Assembly: GCA_021775835.1 (NCBI GenBank)
Contig: JAJFHC010000268.1
Coordinates: 1-12,198 of the forward strand
Direction: 5' to 3'
Source of the DNA: Hyphomicrobiales bacterium
GTDB taxonomy: Bacteria; Pseudomonadota; Alphaproteobacteria; Rhizobiales; JAJFHC01
DNA length: 12,198 bases
The notes under the pieces are model-generated. The model made no database searches. It was not told where the DNA came from and worked only from the letters and a program-made list of their open reading frames with translations. The position numbers and the translations under genes are program-made. Positions 1 through 6,185 of this stretch are shown here, piece after piece; the stretch's first letter is position 1, and each line of letters begins with the position of its first letter.

Positions 1-540
1 GGCCTTGTCATAGTGACGCCGCCGCAAATGAACGTAGGCTCGCTGCTTGTAGCTGACCCCGTAGTCCGGCTTCTTGCGAATAGCGGTGGTATAGTCTTTC
101 AACGCCGATCGATCGTCCCCGGAAAAGGCATAGACACTACCCCGTTTGATATAGGCGCGGACCTCATCCGGTTCGAAGTTTATGGCGGCAGTATAATCGC
201 CGATCGCACGCCGGAATGCCTTTGACTTGAAATGGGCGTCGCCACGAAAAACATACGCTCTGTAAAATCCTGGCCGATGCGCTATCGCGAGCGAGTATTC
301 ATTTATGGCAGCACTGTAATTTCCTGCGTGGTAGTGCAGTTTTCCTTGCAGAGTGTGCCGTTTGGCCATTTTCCCACCGTTTATCACAACTGTGTACGGC
401 GTCGACGTCTCGGTCAGCAGAGCAAGGTGAATGTTTTGACTTGCCTCATTTGCAAGAAGTTCACCTGAATAAACAAATATAGATGACATTATTGCAACAA
501 TTGTGCAATTTCTTGCAATACTTATTGGCCTCTGACTCAT
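1..540 (-). CDS. Exported tetratricopeptide-repeat (TPR) protein, N-terminal part (cut by window edge)
   Basis: Reading the minus strand from ATG at 540 gives an open frame to the window edge, 180 residues with no stop, so the C-terminus is missing. Residues 1-31 look like a signal peptide: Arg/Asn-containing start (MSQRPISIARN), hydrophobic core (TIVAIMSSIFVYS), then a small-residue region ending GELLA before NEA. From about residue 60 there are TPR units of 34 residues: roughly 60-91, 92-125, 126-159 and a fourth running off the edge. They show the typical pattern of G/A at position 8, Y at 11, A at 20 and P at 32, with repeated phrases such as YSAAINEYSLAI, DYTAAI and DYTTAI. TPR proteins are protein-interaction scaffolds; the partner cannot be told. 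An in-frame ATG at 573 is possible, but it lies inside the likely -10 box, so 540 is preferred; AAGG stands 10 bases before it. Function beyond an exported or periplasmic TPR protein is unknown. Confidence 0.8.
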   Translation of the reverse strand, partial: MSQRPISIARNCTIVAIMSSIFVYSGELLANEASQNIHLALLTETSTPYTVVINGGKMAKRHTLQGKLHYHAGNYSAAINEYSLAIAHRPGFYRAYVFRGDAHFKSKAFRRAIGDYTAAINFEPDEVRAYIKRGSVYAFSGDDRSALKDYTTAIRKKPDYGVSYKQRAYVHLRRRHYDKA

Positions 541-571
541 AATACTAATACCTTGCCGCAGTTCTGTGATC

Positions 572-601
572 ATAATTATTTCTGAGATGCTTCAATGTCA
601 A
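572..601 (-). promoter_or_regulatory. Putative sigma70-type promoter of the TPR gene
   Basis: On the minus strand a perfect TTGACA (601-596) is followed after 18 bases by AATTAT (577-572), which matches four of six -10 positions. A TATGAT also lies nearby but at poor spacing. Transcription would begin about 25 bases before the ATG at 540. Seen by eye only; moderate support. Confidence 0.4.
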
Positions 602-855
602 CGGCCATTCGCCGTTTTTAGAACTCGCGTTGTAATATTACACCACAGACATTCTGAATTATTCCAACAGGTTTTTCCGGCTATACAACTGGTATTACAT
701 TACTTTTTTCATTCCCAAGATTGATGCCCGGTCAGCGACGCGGTGAGCGGCACGCCATTTTGACGGCACTTTTCTGCCTTCAAGTGTTGTGTCGAGAGCA
801 CATTTTCACCACACTTCCACGAATTCGGATCCCAAAAATGGGGCCGCTGATTCGC

Positions 856-865
856 CACAATTGTG
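856..865. promoter_or_regulatory. Palindrome CACAATTGTG before the aminotransferase gene (possible operator)
   Basis: The sequence is its own reverse complement and ends 19 bases before the ATG at 885, next to the GAGAGG ribosome-binding site. Nine of its bases (ACAATTGTG) recur at 497-505 near the start of the divergent TPR gene. A regulator site is possible, but a 10-bp palindrome can occur by chance. Confidence 0.3.
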
Positions 866-884
866 AGAGAGGTGGGTTGATGTC

Positions 885-2201
885 ATGACATCGCTCTATG
901 AACGGGATCAACTGGCCCTCTCGCGGTTGCAGAAGCTGCGGTTCTTTCCGCTGGCGGTCAGAGGCGGGGACGGATGTTACCTGACCAGTGAAGACGGCCG
1001 TCGCTTGCTGGACCTGTCGGCATCATGGGGCGCGGTTAGCCTGGGCCATGGTCATCCGGCCCTTCGGCATGCCGTCGACAACGCTCTCGCCGATCAGGCC
1101 GGCGCCAGTGTTCTGTCAGGCACGAACGAGGCGGCGGTCCGGCTGGCGGAACGCCTGCTTGAAAAGTCTCCCGGAACCAGCGACAGGCGGGTATGGCTCG
1201 GACACTCGGGATCTGATGCCAATGAAACAGCGGCACGGGCGGCCATTGCCGCCACGGGGCGCCGACGGATCATAACCTTCGCGGGGGCCTATCACGGCGG
1301 CACGGCAGGGTCGATGGCGATATCGGCCCACAGTGTGCAGGAACATGCAGAAAAGGCGGAAGGGTTGACCGTAGTTCCCTATCCCAATCCCTATCGTCCG
1401 GTTGGCAATGACACTTCCGGCGATGCGGTTATCGAGCAACTGGAACTGGCTTTCCAGCGGGATTGCCCGCCCAGCGACGTCGCCGCGGTTTTCCTCGAAC
1501 CAATCCAGTCCGACGGCGGTTTGATCGTGCCTCCAAAAGGCTTCATGGCAAGGCTCGCCAACCTCTGCCGGCGGCACGGCATCCTCGTTGTAAGTGATGA
1601 AGTAAAGGTCGGGATGGGTCGCACCGGCCGTTTCCATTGTATCGAGCATGAGGGCGTTGAGCCGGACATTGTCGTCATGGGCAAAGGCCTTGGAGGAGGC
1701 CTGCCGGTGTCGGCGATGATCGGCCCCGTCGAAATCATGAACTTTGCATCGTCGTTTTCAATGCAGACGCTGCACGGCAATCCGGTTTGTGCCACGGCGG
1801 CGCTGGCGGTCCTGGATGTGATCGAATCTGAGAATCTGTCCGAAAACGCGGCCAACGTTGGAGCACATCTGATGAACGGGCTTCGGGATCTTGCGTTGCA
1901 ACACGAATTGATCGGCGACGTTCGCGGACGCGGTCTTGCGATTGGAGTGGAACTTGTCACGGACGGGATGTCCAGAGCCCCAGCCTCGGATCAAACGGCC
2001 AAAGTTGTCTACCGTGCCTTCGAACTGGGCCTGGTGCTCTATTATGTCGGCATGGACTCAAATGTGCTTGAGATGACGCCGCCGTTGGTGCTGACCCGGT
2101 CCCAGGCTGATGAGGCTGTTTCGATACTCGATCAGGCCATCCGCGACGTGATGGACGGCAAGGTCCCGGATGCTGCCGTTGCCGGGTTTGAAGGCTGGTA
2201 G
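885..2201 (+). CDS. Class III PLP-dependent aminotransferase
   Basis: This 438-residue protein has the full length and motif order of class III (ornithine/omega-type) aminotransferases, cytosolic enzymes that move an amino group between an amine or amino acid and a keto acid using pyridoxal phosphate. Visible landmarks are the phosphate-binding SGSDANE segment (108-114), YHGG (136-139, Tyr stacks on the cofactor), FLEPIQ (203-208), SDEVKVGMGRTGRF (237-250, with Asp238 expected to pair with the pyridine nitrogen), MGKGLGGGLP (265-274, with Lys267 the expected Schiff-base lysine) and LHGNPVCATAALAV (296-309). The segment after DEV is KVGMGRTG rather than the common QTGMGRTG, a subgroup feature. 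The substrate cannot be assigned: GABA, ornithine, diamine, omega-amino acid and related types share these motifs. The ATG at 885 is preceded by GAGAGG; an ATG at 880 is out of frame and stops after two codons. The gene stands alone, divergent from the TPR gene and convergent with the next gene. Confidence 0.9.
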   Translation: MTSLYERDQLALSRLQKLRFFPLAVRGGDGCYLTSEDGRRLLDLSASWGAVSLGHGHPALRHAVDNALADQAGASVLSGTNEAAVRLAERLLEKSPGTSDRRVWLGHSGSDANETAARAAIAATGRRRIITFAGAYHGGTAGSMAISAHSVQEHAEKAEGLTVVPYPNPYRPVGNDTSGDAVIEQLELAFQRDCPPSDVAAVFLEPIQSDGGLIVPPKGFMARLANLCRRHGILVVSDEVKVGMGRTGRFHCIEHEGVEPDIVVMGKGLGGGLPVSAMIGPVEIMNFASSFSMQTLHGNPVCATAALAVLDVIESENLSENAANVGAHLMNGLRDLALQHELIGDVRGRGLAIGVELVTDGMSRAPASDQTAKVVYRAFELGLVLYYVGMDSNVLEMTPPLVLTRSQADEAVSILDQAIRDVMDGKVPDAAVAGFEGW

Positions 2202-2242
2202 TTCGCGCGTCCGTGCAACCGCACGAACAATGTCAGGGATCC

Positions 2243-2274
2243 GGATCCGGCCGGAGGCGGTACCAGCCGGATCC
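2243..2274. terminator. Inverted repeat between convergent genes, possible bidirectional terminator
   Basis: GGATCCGGC (2243-2251) pairs perfectly with GCCGGATCC (2266-2274) across a 14-base loop, in the 81-base gap between the convergent aminotransferase and membrane-protein genes. The position suits a terminator or transcription block, but no U-run follows in either direction, so it is not a canonical intrinsic terminator. A smaller stem, CGTGC/GCACG, lies at 2212-2225. Confidence 0.35.
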
Positions 2275-2282
2275 ATGCGGCA

Positions 2283-2711
2283 CTATCCTGGGACAGTTCG
2301 CACAGGGCGCCGGAGCGGAACGTAGAAGATCACCAGAAAGCTGACGTTCAAGAATGCGTTCAGCGGCGCACCCGCGGCGATCGATGCGGCGCTGTCAACG
2401 ACGAACCATATGCCGATGCTGGTCAGGATCAGCGTGCGTCCCAGCTCCGGATCGCGGGGGTAGAGGCGTGTGGACACGAGCCACAGCATGACGCCCCAGC
2501 CGGTCATAACGCCTCCGCCCACGCCTGAAACGAAGCGGGTCTGCGGCCCCCACTCTCCCGGCGCGCCGTCAACCGGCCAGAAAATGAGATCGACCATCAT
2601 TTGTATCGGCATTGACGTTGCCGGCAGGGCTGCCAAAGCCGCCAGAATTCCGAACCCGACAACGGTGGCAGAAGCGATCCTGAGCCATGCGATCGTTGAT
2701 TGACTTGGCAT
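2283..2711 (-). CDS. Small integral membrane protein, four predicted helices, function unknown
   Basis: The 142-residue product has hydrophobic segments at about 8-30, 62-82, 93-112 and 115-133, with short basic loops (TRLYPRDPELGR; C-terminal LRRPVRTVPG), which suggests an inner-membrane protein. A conserved-looking FWPVDGAPGEWGPQTRF loop lies between helices 1 and 2. I do not recognise the family. The start chosen is ATG at 2711, preceded by AGGA at 9 bases. A longer frame could begin with TTG at 2774, but that TTG overlaps the palindrome at 2775-2789 and would add 21 residues before the natural hydrophobic N-terminus. The gene is divergent from the XRE/MmyB-like regulator at 2850 and shares its control region, so it is the likely regulatory target (inference). 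Confidence 0.75.
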   Translation of the reverse strand: MPSQSTIAWLRIASATVVGFGILAALAALPATSMPIQMMVDLIFWPVDGAPGEWGPQTRFVSGVGGGVMTGWGVMLWLVSTRLYPRDPELGRTLILTSIGIWFVVDSAASIAAGAPLNAFLNVSFLVIFYVPLRRPVRTVPG

Positions 2712-2774
2712 TGTCCTGGTTCCTGTGTTGATTGCGGATGACAGGACAATGGCGATCGGATTGCCGCTGTTCAA

Positions 2775-2789
2775 TTACCTCGGAGGTAA
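2775..2789. promoter_or_regulatory. Perfect 15-bp palindrome in the divergent control region (candidate operator)
   Basis: TTACCTC-G-GAGGTAA is a perfect 7-1-7 inverted repeat. It lies between the start of the membrane-protein gene (2711, minus) and that of the XRE-family regulator (2850, plus). On the minus strand it directly adjoins a -35-like TTGAAC (2774-2769), followed after 17 bases by CATTGT. On the plus strand a -10-like TATACT lies at 2812-2817, about 22 bases beyond it. A site here could control both genes, with the adjacent regulator as its obvious ligand (inference). Confidence 0.55.
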
Positions 2790-2849
2790 GTGTGGACCGT
2801 TCATTTTGCTCTATACTTGTCTTCGAATTTCAAGAGCCGGGGATTACCG

Positions 2850-3653
2850 ATGGACAAGTCATTCGGTGCAGCACTCAAGGACTGGCGGTCGCAACAGCGC
2901 ATGAGTCAGCTTGACCTCGGGCTGACAGCCAACGTTTCCGCCAGACACATATCCTTCCTTGAAACCGGGCGTTCGAAGCCGAGCCGCGCCATGGTCATGA
3001 ACCTTTGCGAATCTCTGGAGATGCCGCGTGAAGCCCGCAATGTTCTTCTGAATGCCGCAGGTTATTCCCCGGCCTACCGACGCCGCGAGCTGAACGAGGC
3101 CGACATGGTCCATGTGCGTGACGCGGTGGACTGGATGCTCGAGCGCCATGATCCCTACCCGGCCCTGGCGCTCGACCGCCACTGGACGATCGTCAAGGCA
3201 AACCGCTCCGCTGGGCGACTGATCGGCGCAAGTGGCCTGTCGGAAGGCGACAGCTTGCTGGAAGCGATGGCCGATATCCAGAGCATGAAGCTCTTGTTCG
3301 ATAACTGGCAGGAAGTGGCCCAACACATGATGGTCCGGCTGCGCACCGAAAGCGCTCATCTGGGAGGCGACGCAGCGCTCGACTCCGCTGCCCAAAAGCT
3401 GGCCAGTGAACTGAGCGCGGCGGAAGTTCACGTGAACGGTGTCCTGCCAGCGGTCATTCCAGCACGCTACCGCGCAAACGGCATGGTGCTTTCCTTTTTC
3501 TCCACCCTCGCACAGTTCGGCACGGCCGAAGACATTGCCCTGGCGGAACTGAGGATCGAGATGATGTTTCCCGCCGACGATGTGACCCGGGATCTGCTGC
3601 TCGCAATGGAAGCCGGAGAGCAAGGTTCGCGCTCAACATTGCCTTGTGGCTGA
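2850..3653 (+). CDS. XRE-family transcriptional regulator with MmyB-like ligand-binding domain
   Basis: The 267-residue protein starts with a Cro/C1-type helix-turn-helix at about residues 5-60. The segment MSQLDLGLTANVSARHISF followed by LETGRSKPSR (residues 18-46) is characteristic of the MmyB-like group. The rest, about 95-255, matches the layout of the MmyB-like ligand-binding domain: PYPALALDRHWTIVKANRSA is the PAS-like strand, and the LRTESAHLGGD and AELRIEMMFPADD parts follow in the expected order. Family members are one-component repressors or activators that sense a small ligand, often unknown. The start is ATG at 2850, with GGGG 7 bases before it; a longer frame from 2790 would place coding sequence across the likely promoter and spoil the normal family N-terminus. 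It is divergent from a membrane-protein gene with a perfect palindrome between them, suggesting autoregulation plus control of that neighbour. It converges on the response-regulator gene, leaving 34 bases. Confidence 0.88.
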   Translation: MDKSFGAALKDWRSQQRMSQLDLGLTANVSARHISFLETGRSKPSRAMVMNLCESLEMPREARNVLLNAAGYSPAYRRRELNEADMVHVRDAVDWMLERHDPYPALALDRHWTIVKANRSAGRLIGASGLSEGDSLLEAMADIQSMKLLFDNWQEVAQHMMVRLRTESAHLGGDAALDSAAQKLASELSAAEVHVNGVLPAVIPARYRANGMVLSFFSTLAQFGTAEDIALAELRIEMMFPADDVTRDLLLAMEAGEQGSRSTLPCG

Positions 3654-3687
3654 TGAATCCCTCGGGGACAACGTCGAATCCGGCACG

Positions 3688-4347
3688 TCAGGAATCGGGG
3701 TTCTGCCACTGGCTGCCATCGATACGGCCGGCGGCAATGACCGCCTGCGTCCGGCTTTCAACGCCCATTTTCTGCAGGATTGCCGAAACGTGCGCCTTGA
3801 TGGTTGCCTCCGAAACGCTCAGCTCATAAGCGATCTGCTTGTTGAGTAGGCCCTGGCTCAACATCATCAGGACCCGGACCTGCTGGGGTGTCAGGGTGGC
3901 AAGCCGCGATGCCATTTCCGCATCTTCAGTATCGTCCGTACCGCTCAGGTCGAGTTCCGAGGGCACCCAGATTTCTCCGTTGAGCACGTCGCTCACGGCG
4001 TTGCGAATATCTTCAACAGGCGTTGATTTGGGAATATATCCAGAGGCACCGAAATCCAGGGAGCGCCGGATGATCGGCCGGTCTTCATTTGCGGAGACCA
4101 CGACCACGGGCACACCGGGATACTGCGCTCTGAGATACATCAATCCGGAGAAACCCTGGACACCGGGCATCTTCAGATCAAGCAGGATCAGGTCCTGTTC
4201 CTCGCCGCCGTCCAGTATGGCTGTGACGTCGTCAAGGGAGCCCGCCTCATTGATCTGCAGGTCGACATAAACATCACTCAGAGCCTGTCGCAAGGCTCCG
4301 CGAAACAGCGGATGATCGTCCGCGATAACGATTTTATAGCCTGCCAT
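3688..4347 (-). CDS. NarL/FixJ-family (LuxR-type) response regulator, orphan
   Basis: The 219-residue protein has a receiver domain (about 4-120) and a C-terminal LuxR-type helix-turn-helix (about 150-205). Receiver landmarks are all present: the acidic pair Asp10-Asp11 in IVIADDHPLF, phosphoacceptor Asp57 in LILLDLKMPG, Ser85 in VVVVSANEDR as the switch residue, and Lys107 in GYIPKS. The output domain shows LTPQQVRVLMML, GLLNKQIAYELSVSEATIKAHVSAI and LQKMGV. It should therefore be a phosphorylation-controlled DNA-binding regulator. The start is ATG at 4347, preceded by AAGG at 6 bases and giving the usual family N-terminus; an in-frame extension up to 4434 adds 29 residues with no receiver homology. 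No histidine kinase gene lies in the window. It follows the type I secretion genes on the same strand after 336 bases, so it may regulate the adhesin/secretion locus (inference). Confidence 0.92.
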   Translation of the reverse strand: MAGYKIVIADDHPLFRGALRQALSDVYVDLQINEAGSLDDVTAILDGGEEQDLILLDLKMPGVQGFSGLMYLRAQYPGVPVVVVSANEDRPIIRRSLDFGASGYIPKSTPVEDIRNAVSDVLNGEIWVPSELDLSGTDDTEDAEMASRLATLTPQQVRVLMMLSQGLLNKQIAYELSVSEATIKAHVSAILQKMGVESRTQAVIAAGRIDGSQWQNPDS

Positions 4348-4683
4348 ATCCAACCTTGTCCGATCCCCGTTCGGTCCGATTGTCGCCACCACATCTATCA
4401 TCGACAAAATACCCTTTCTGGACCGGCAACGCAAAACAAGGCTGGACTTCCGGCGACTATAAGGGCGGGACTCGCAGACCGGACACGCTACTTTCGGATA
4501 GGTCTCTGTCCAATTCCGATTGATGATCGGCTTAACAATTGATTTTGTTCACATAAAAGAGGCGTCTGGGATTCGCCCTAGGACGAAAGTCTAAAAGCCA
4601 GTGCCGGTGTGGCAGTCCTGATTTGTGGGGATGAAACGCGACAGTTCGTTATCCGGGCGTCTCAGCGGATCAGACTTGTTGCG
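4348..4683. other. Intergenic region upstream of the response regulator gene
   Basis: These 336 bases separate the end of the HlyD-type gene from the start of the response-regulator gene, both on the minus strand. No credible gene is seen; a 29-codon frame beginning at an ATG near 4631 on the plus strand runs into the HlyD gene and has no support. No strong promoter match was found by eye. The notable element is the 16-bp near-palindrome at 4572-4587, so the region is best read as the regulator's control region. Confidence 0.55.
4572..4587. promoter_or_regulatory. 16-bp near-palindrome TTCGCCCTAGGACGAA (candidate regulator site)
   Basis: Seven of eight base pairs are symmetrical around the central CCTAGG; only the pair 4576/4583 breaks symmetry. 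It lies about 225-240 bases upstream of the response-regulator start and about 100 bases downstream of the HlyD stop. Response regulators of the NarL/FixJ family bind inverted repeats of about this size, so autoregulation is possible. No second copy was found in the window. Confidence 0.35.
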
Positions 4684-6024
4684 TCAGCGTTCGGAGAATG
4701 CTGAGTCCAGAGAGCGGTAGACCGGTTTCAGCAGATATCGCGTCAGCGACTTCGCACCGGTGACGATCTCTGCGTTGACGACCATGCCGGGCAATACCTG
4801 GTGAGCTTCCTGTTCGAGACCCACGTAGCTGCGGCTGAGGCCAATCACTGCTTTGTAGTAGGGTTCGCCCTTCTCGGTCCGGAAGGTAGACGCTGAGATT
4901 TTCCTGACCTTGCCATCGATTCCGCCGAAACGGGCAGGATCATAGGTGGTCACCTTGACTTCAGCAGGATCCCCCACCTTTACGTGACCGATGTCCTTGG
5001 GCTGTATATGAACTTCGGCAATGAGTTCGTGGTCCATCGGAACAACCTGGGCGACCATGCCGCCTGGCTTGATGACTTCACCAATTGCACTGGGGACAAG
5101 TTCCTGCACGATGCCCTTGATGGGCGCACGAACCAGCAGGCGTGCGACGCGGTCCTCGTGTTTGCCCAAACTTTGTGCCAGTTCAGAATGTTCGCCGCTA
5201 ACGCGGGTACGCTCCTCAGTCATCTTTTTGCGGTATTCGGTATCCAGTTCAAGAAGCTGGATCCTGGCTTCGTTCAACGCCTCCTGGGCGGTCTTGAGCT
5301 GGCCCTTGAGCGAAATGCTTTCTCCCAGGGCGCGTTCATGTAGGCGCTGGGACTCCAGAAACGTGGCCTTGGACGTCAATCCTTCATCAAGCAGGCCTTG
5401 CTTGATCTTGAGCTGTTCGGCCTGGATTCTGGCTTGTTTGTTAATGTTCGCAAGCTGTTCCACATAGGAGGAAACCTCACCGTCGCGGGTCTCCACGCGT
5501 GATACCAGGGTTTGCCGCTCGGTTTCACGCTGGTTGCGAACCGCCTCAAGGGCCGTCACCTGTTCGCTGACGAGGTGGGGATAGTCCTCTTCCCATTTGG
5601 AGAAATCGGGTTTGCGGTCGTCGATCAAGGCCGAAAGCCGCTCCTTTTGAATGGCCAGATTTGCCGCGCGTACCATGACCTGTCCAAGATCGGACTGGGC
5701 CGCAATCGGCTGAAGCCGGACCAGTGGCGCGCCTTTTTCGACAATCTCGCCTTCCGAGACAACGATGTCGGCAACCAAGCCGCCTTCAAGATGTTGAACC
5801 AGCTGGATCGATCCCGATGGCTTGACCTGACCCGGTGCGATCGTGAGTTCCCTGATTTGGGTAACCGACGCCCAGATCACGCAGGCGGTAATGAAACAAC
5901 TGCTGATCAGAAGCAATGCCTTGGAAATATTCGGTGCTTTGCCTTCTTCAAGCACCAGGGGCAGTGTCAAGTGCTTGGAAGGAGAGTTTAAACTTCCCGC
6001 ACCTTGCTTTTGTTCGCTACTCAT
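4684..6024 (-). CDS. HlyD-family type I secretion periplasmic adaptor (membrane fusion protein)
   Basis: The 446-residue protein has the standard adaptor layout. There is a short cytosolic N-terminus and one membrane anchor at about 34-54 (SKALLLISSCFITACVIWAS). The first lipoyl half-motif is at about 74-105 (QHLEGGLVADIVVSEGEIVEKG), followed by a long coiled-coil hairpin at about 115-290 rich in Glu, Gln, Arg and Leu. The second lipoyl half is at about 296-325 (RLLVRAPIKGIVQEL, then GEVIKPGG), and a beta-barrel region leads to the C-terminus (LPGMVVNAEIVTGAKSLTRY, ending LKPVYRSLDSAFSER), a typical ending of type I secretion adaptors. It should link the inner-membrane ABC exporter to a TolC-type outer-membrane channel. 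ATG at 6024 is preceded by GGAG at 7 bases. It is the third gene of the secretion cluster, 161 bases after the second ABC gene; that gap holds a strong stem-loop. No TolC homologue is in the window. Confidence 0.94.
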   Translation of the reverse strand: MSSEQKQGAGSLNSPSKHLTLPLVLEEGKAPNISKALLLISSCFITACVIWASVTQIRELTIAPGQVKPSGSIQLVQHLEGGLVADIVVSEGEIVEKGAPLVRLQPIAAQSDLGQVMVRAANLAIQKERLSALIDDRKPDFSKWEEDYPHLVSEQVTALEAVRNQRETERQTLVSRVETRDGEVSSYVEQLANINKQARIQAEQLKIKQGLLDEGLTSKATFLESQRLHERALGESISLKGQLKTAQEALNEARIQLLELDTEYRKKMTEERTRVSGEHSELAQSLGKHEDRVARLLVRAPIKGIVQELVPSAIGEVIKPGGMVAQVVPMDHELIAEVHIQPKDIGHVKVGDPAEVKVTTYDPARFGGIDGKVRKISASTFRTEKGEPYYKAVIGLSRSYVGLEQEAHQVLPGMVVNAEIVTGAKSLTRYLLKPVYRSLDSAFSER

Positions 6025-6085
6025 CCCACAGCTCCATACGCAACAAAACTCGCCCCTGCCGTTAAACTAGACCAAGCCACTTACG

Positions 6086-6108
6086 AATTCGTTTACTCTG
6101 AACGAATT
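6086..6108 (-). promoter_or_regulatory. Stem-loop in the leader of the HlyD gene
   Basis: AATTCGTT (6086-6093) pairs perfectly with AACGAATT (6101-6108) across a 7-base loop, in the 161-base gap between the ABC gene and the HlyD gene. The stem has only two G-C pairs and no U-run, so it does not look like an intrinsic terminator. It could be an RNA processing or stability element, an attenuator, or a DNA operator for an internal promoter. A weaker stem, GACAC/GTGTC, lies closer to the ABC stop codon, near 6159-6175. Confidence 0.35.
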
Positions 6109-6185
6109 GCTACCGGTTTCCGTAAAATTTTCAGGAGGCTGCCAAGCCCGGCGTTAGGACACGTCACCAGTGTCAGGAACGGAGA

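Larger units (their letters stand above)
541..884. other. Intergenic region between divergent TPR and aminotransferase genes
   Basis: This 344-base stretch contains no convincing gene. Its left half is clearly more AT-rich than the flanking genes and carries the putative TPR promoter. On the plus strand TTGACG at 760-765 resembles a -35 box, but no good -10 box follows at the right distance, so the aminotransferase promoter is not resolved. A perfect 10-bp palindrome lies at 856-865, just before the aminotransferase start. Confidence 0.6.

Noticed and set aside
13..468. Two short plus-strand frames (13-225 and 232-468)
   Set aside because: They lie antisense to a minus-strand frame that encodes clear TPR repeats with a signal peptide; they have no protein features of their own.
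821..832. Adjacent EcoRI and BamHI sites (GAATTCGGATCC) resembling a cloning linker
   Set aside because: Only 12 bases fit, the flanks show no vector sequence, and genomic chance is a sufficient explanation.
2712..2774. N-terminal extension of the membrane protein from a TTG at 2774
   Set aside because: It would begin at the edge of the palindrome and across the likely promoter; ATG at 2711 has a better-placed AGGA and gives a natural first helix.
4631..4720. A 29-codon plus-strand frame between the response-regulator and HlyD genes
   Set aside because: It has no good ribosome-binding site, runs into the HlyD gene on the other strand and shows no recognisable features.
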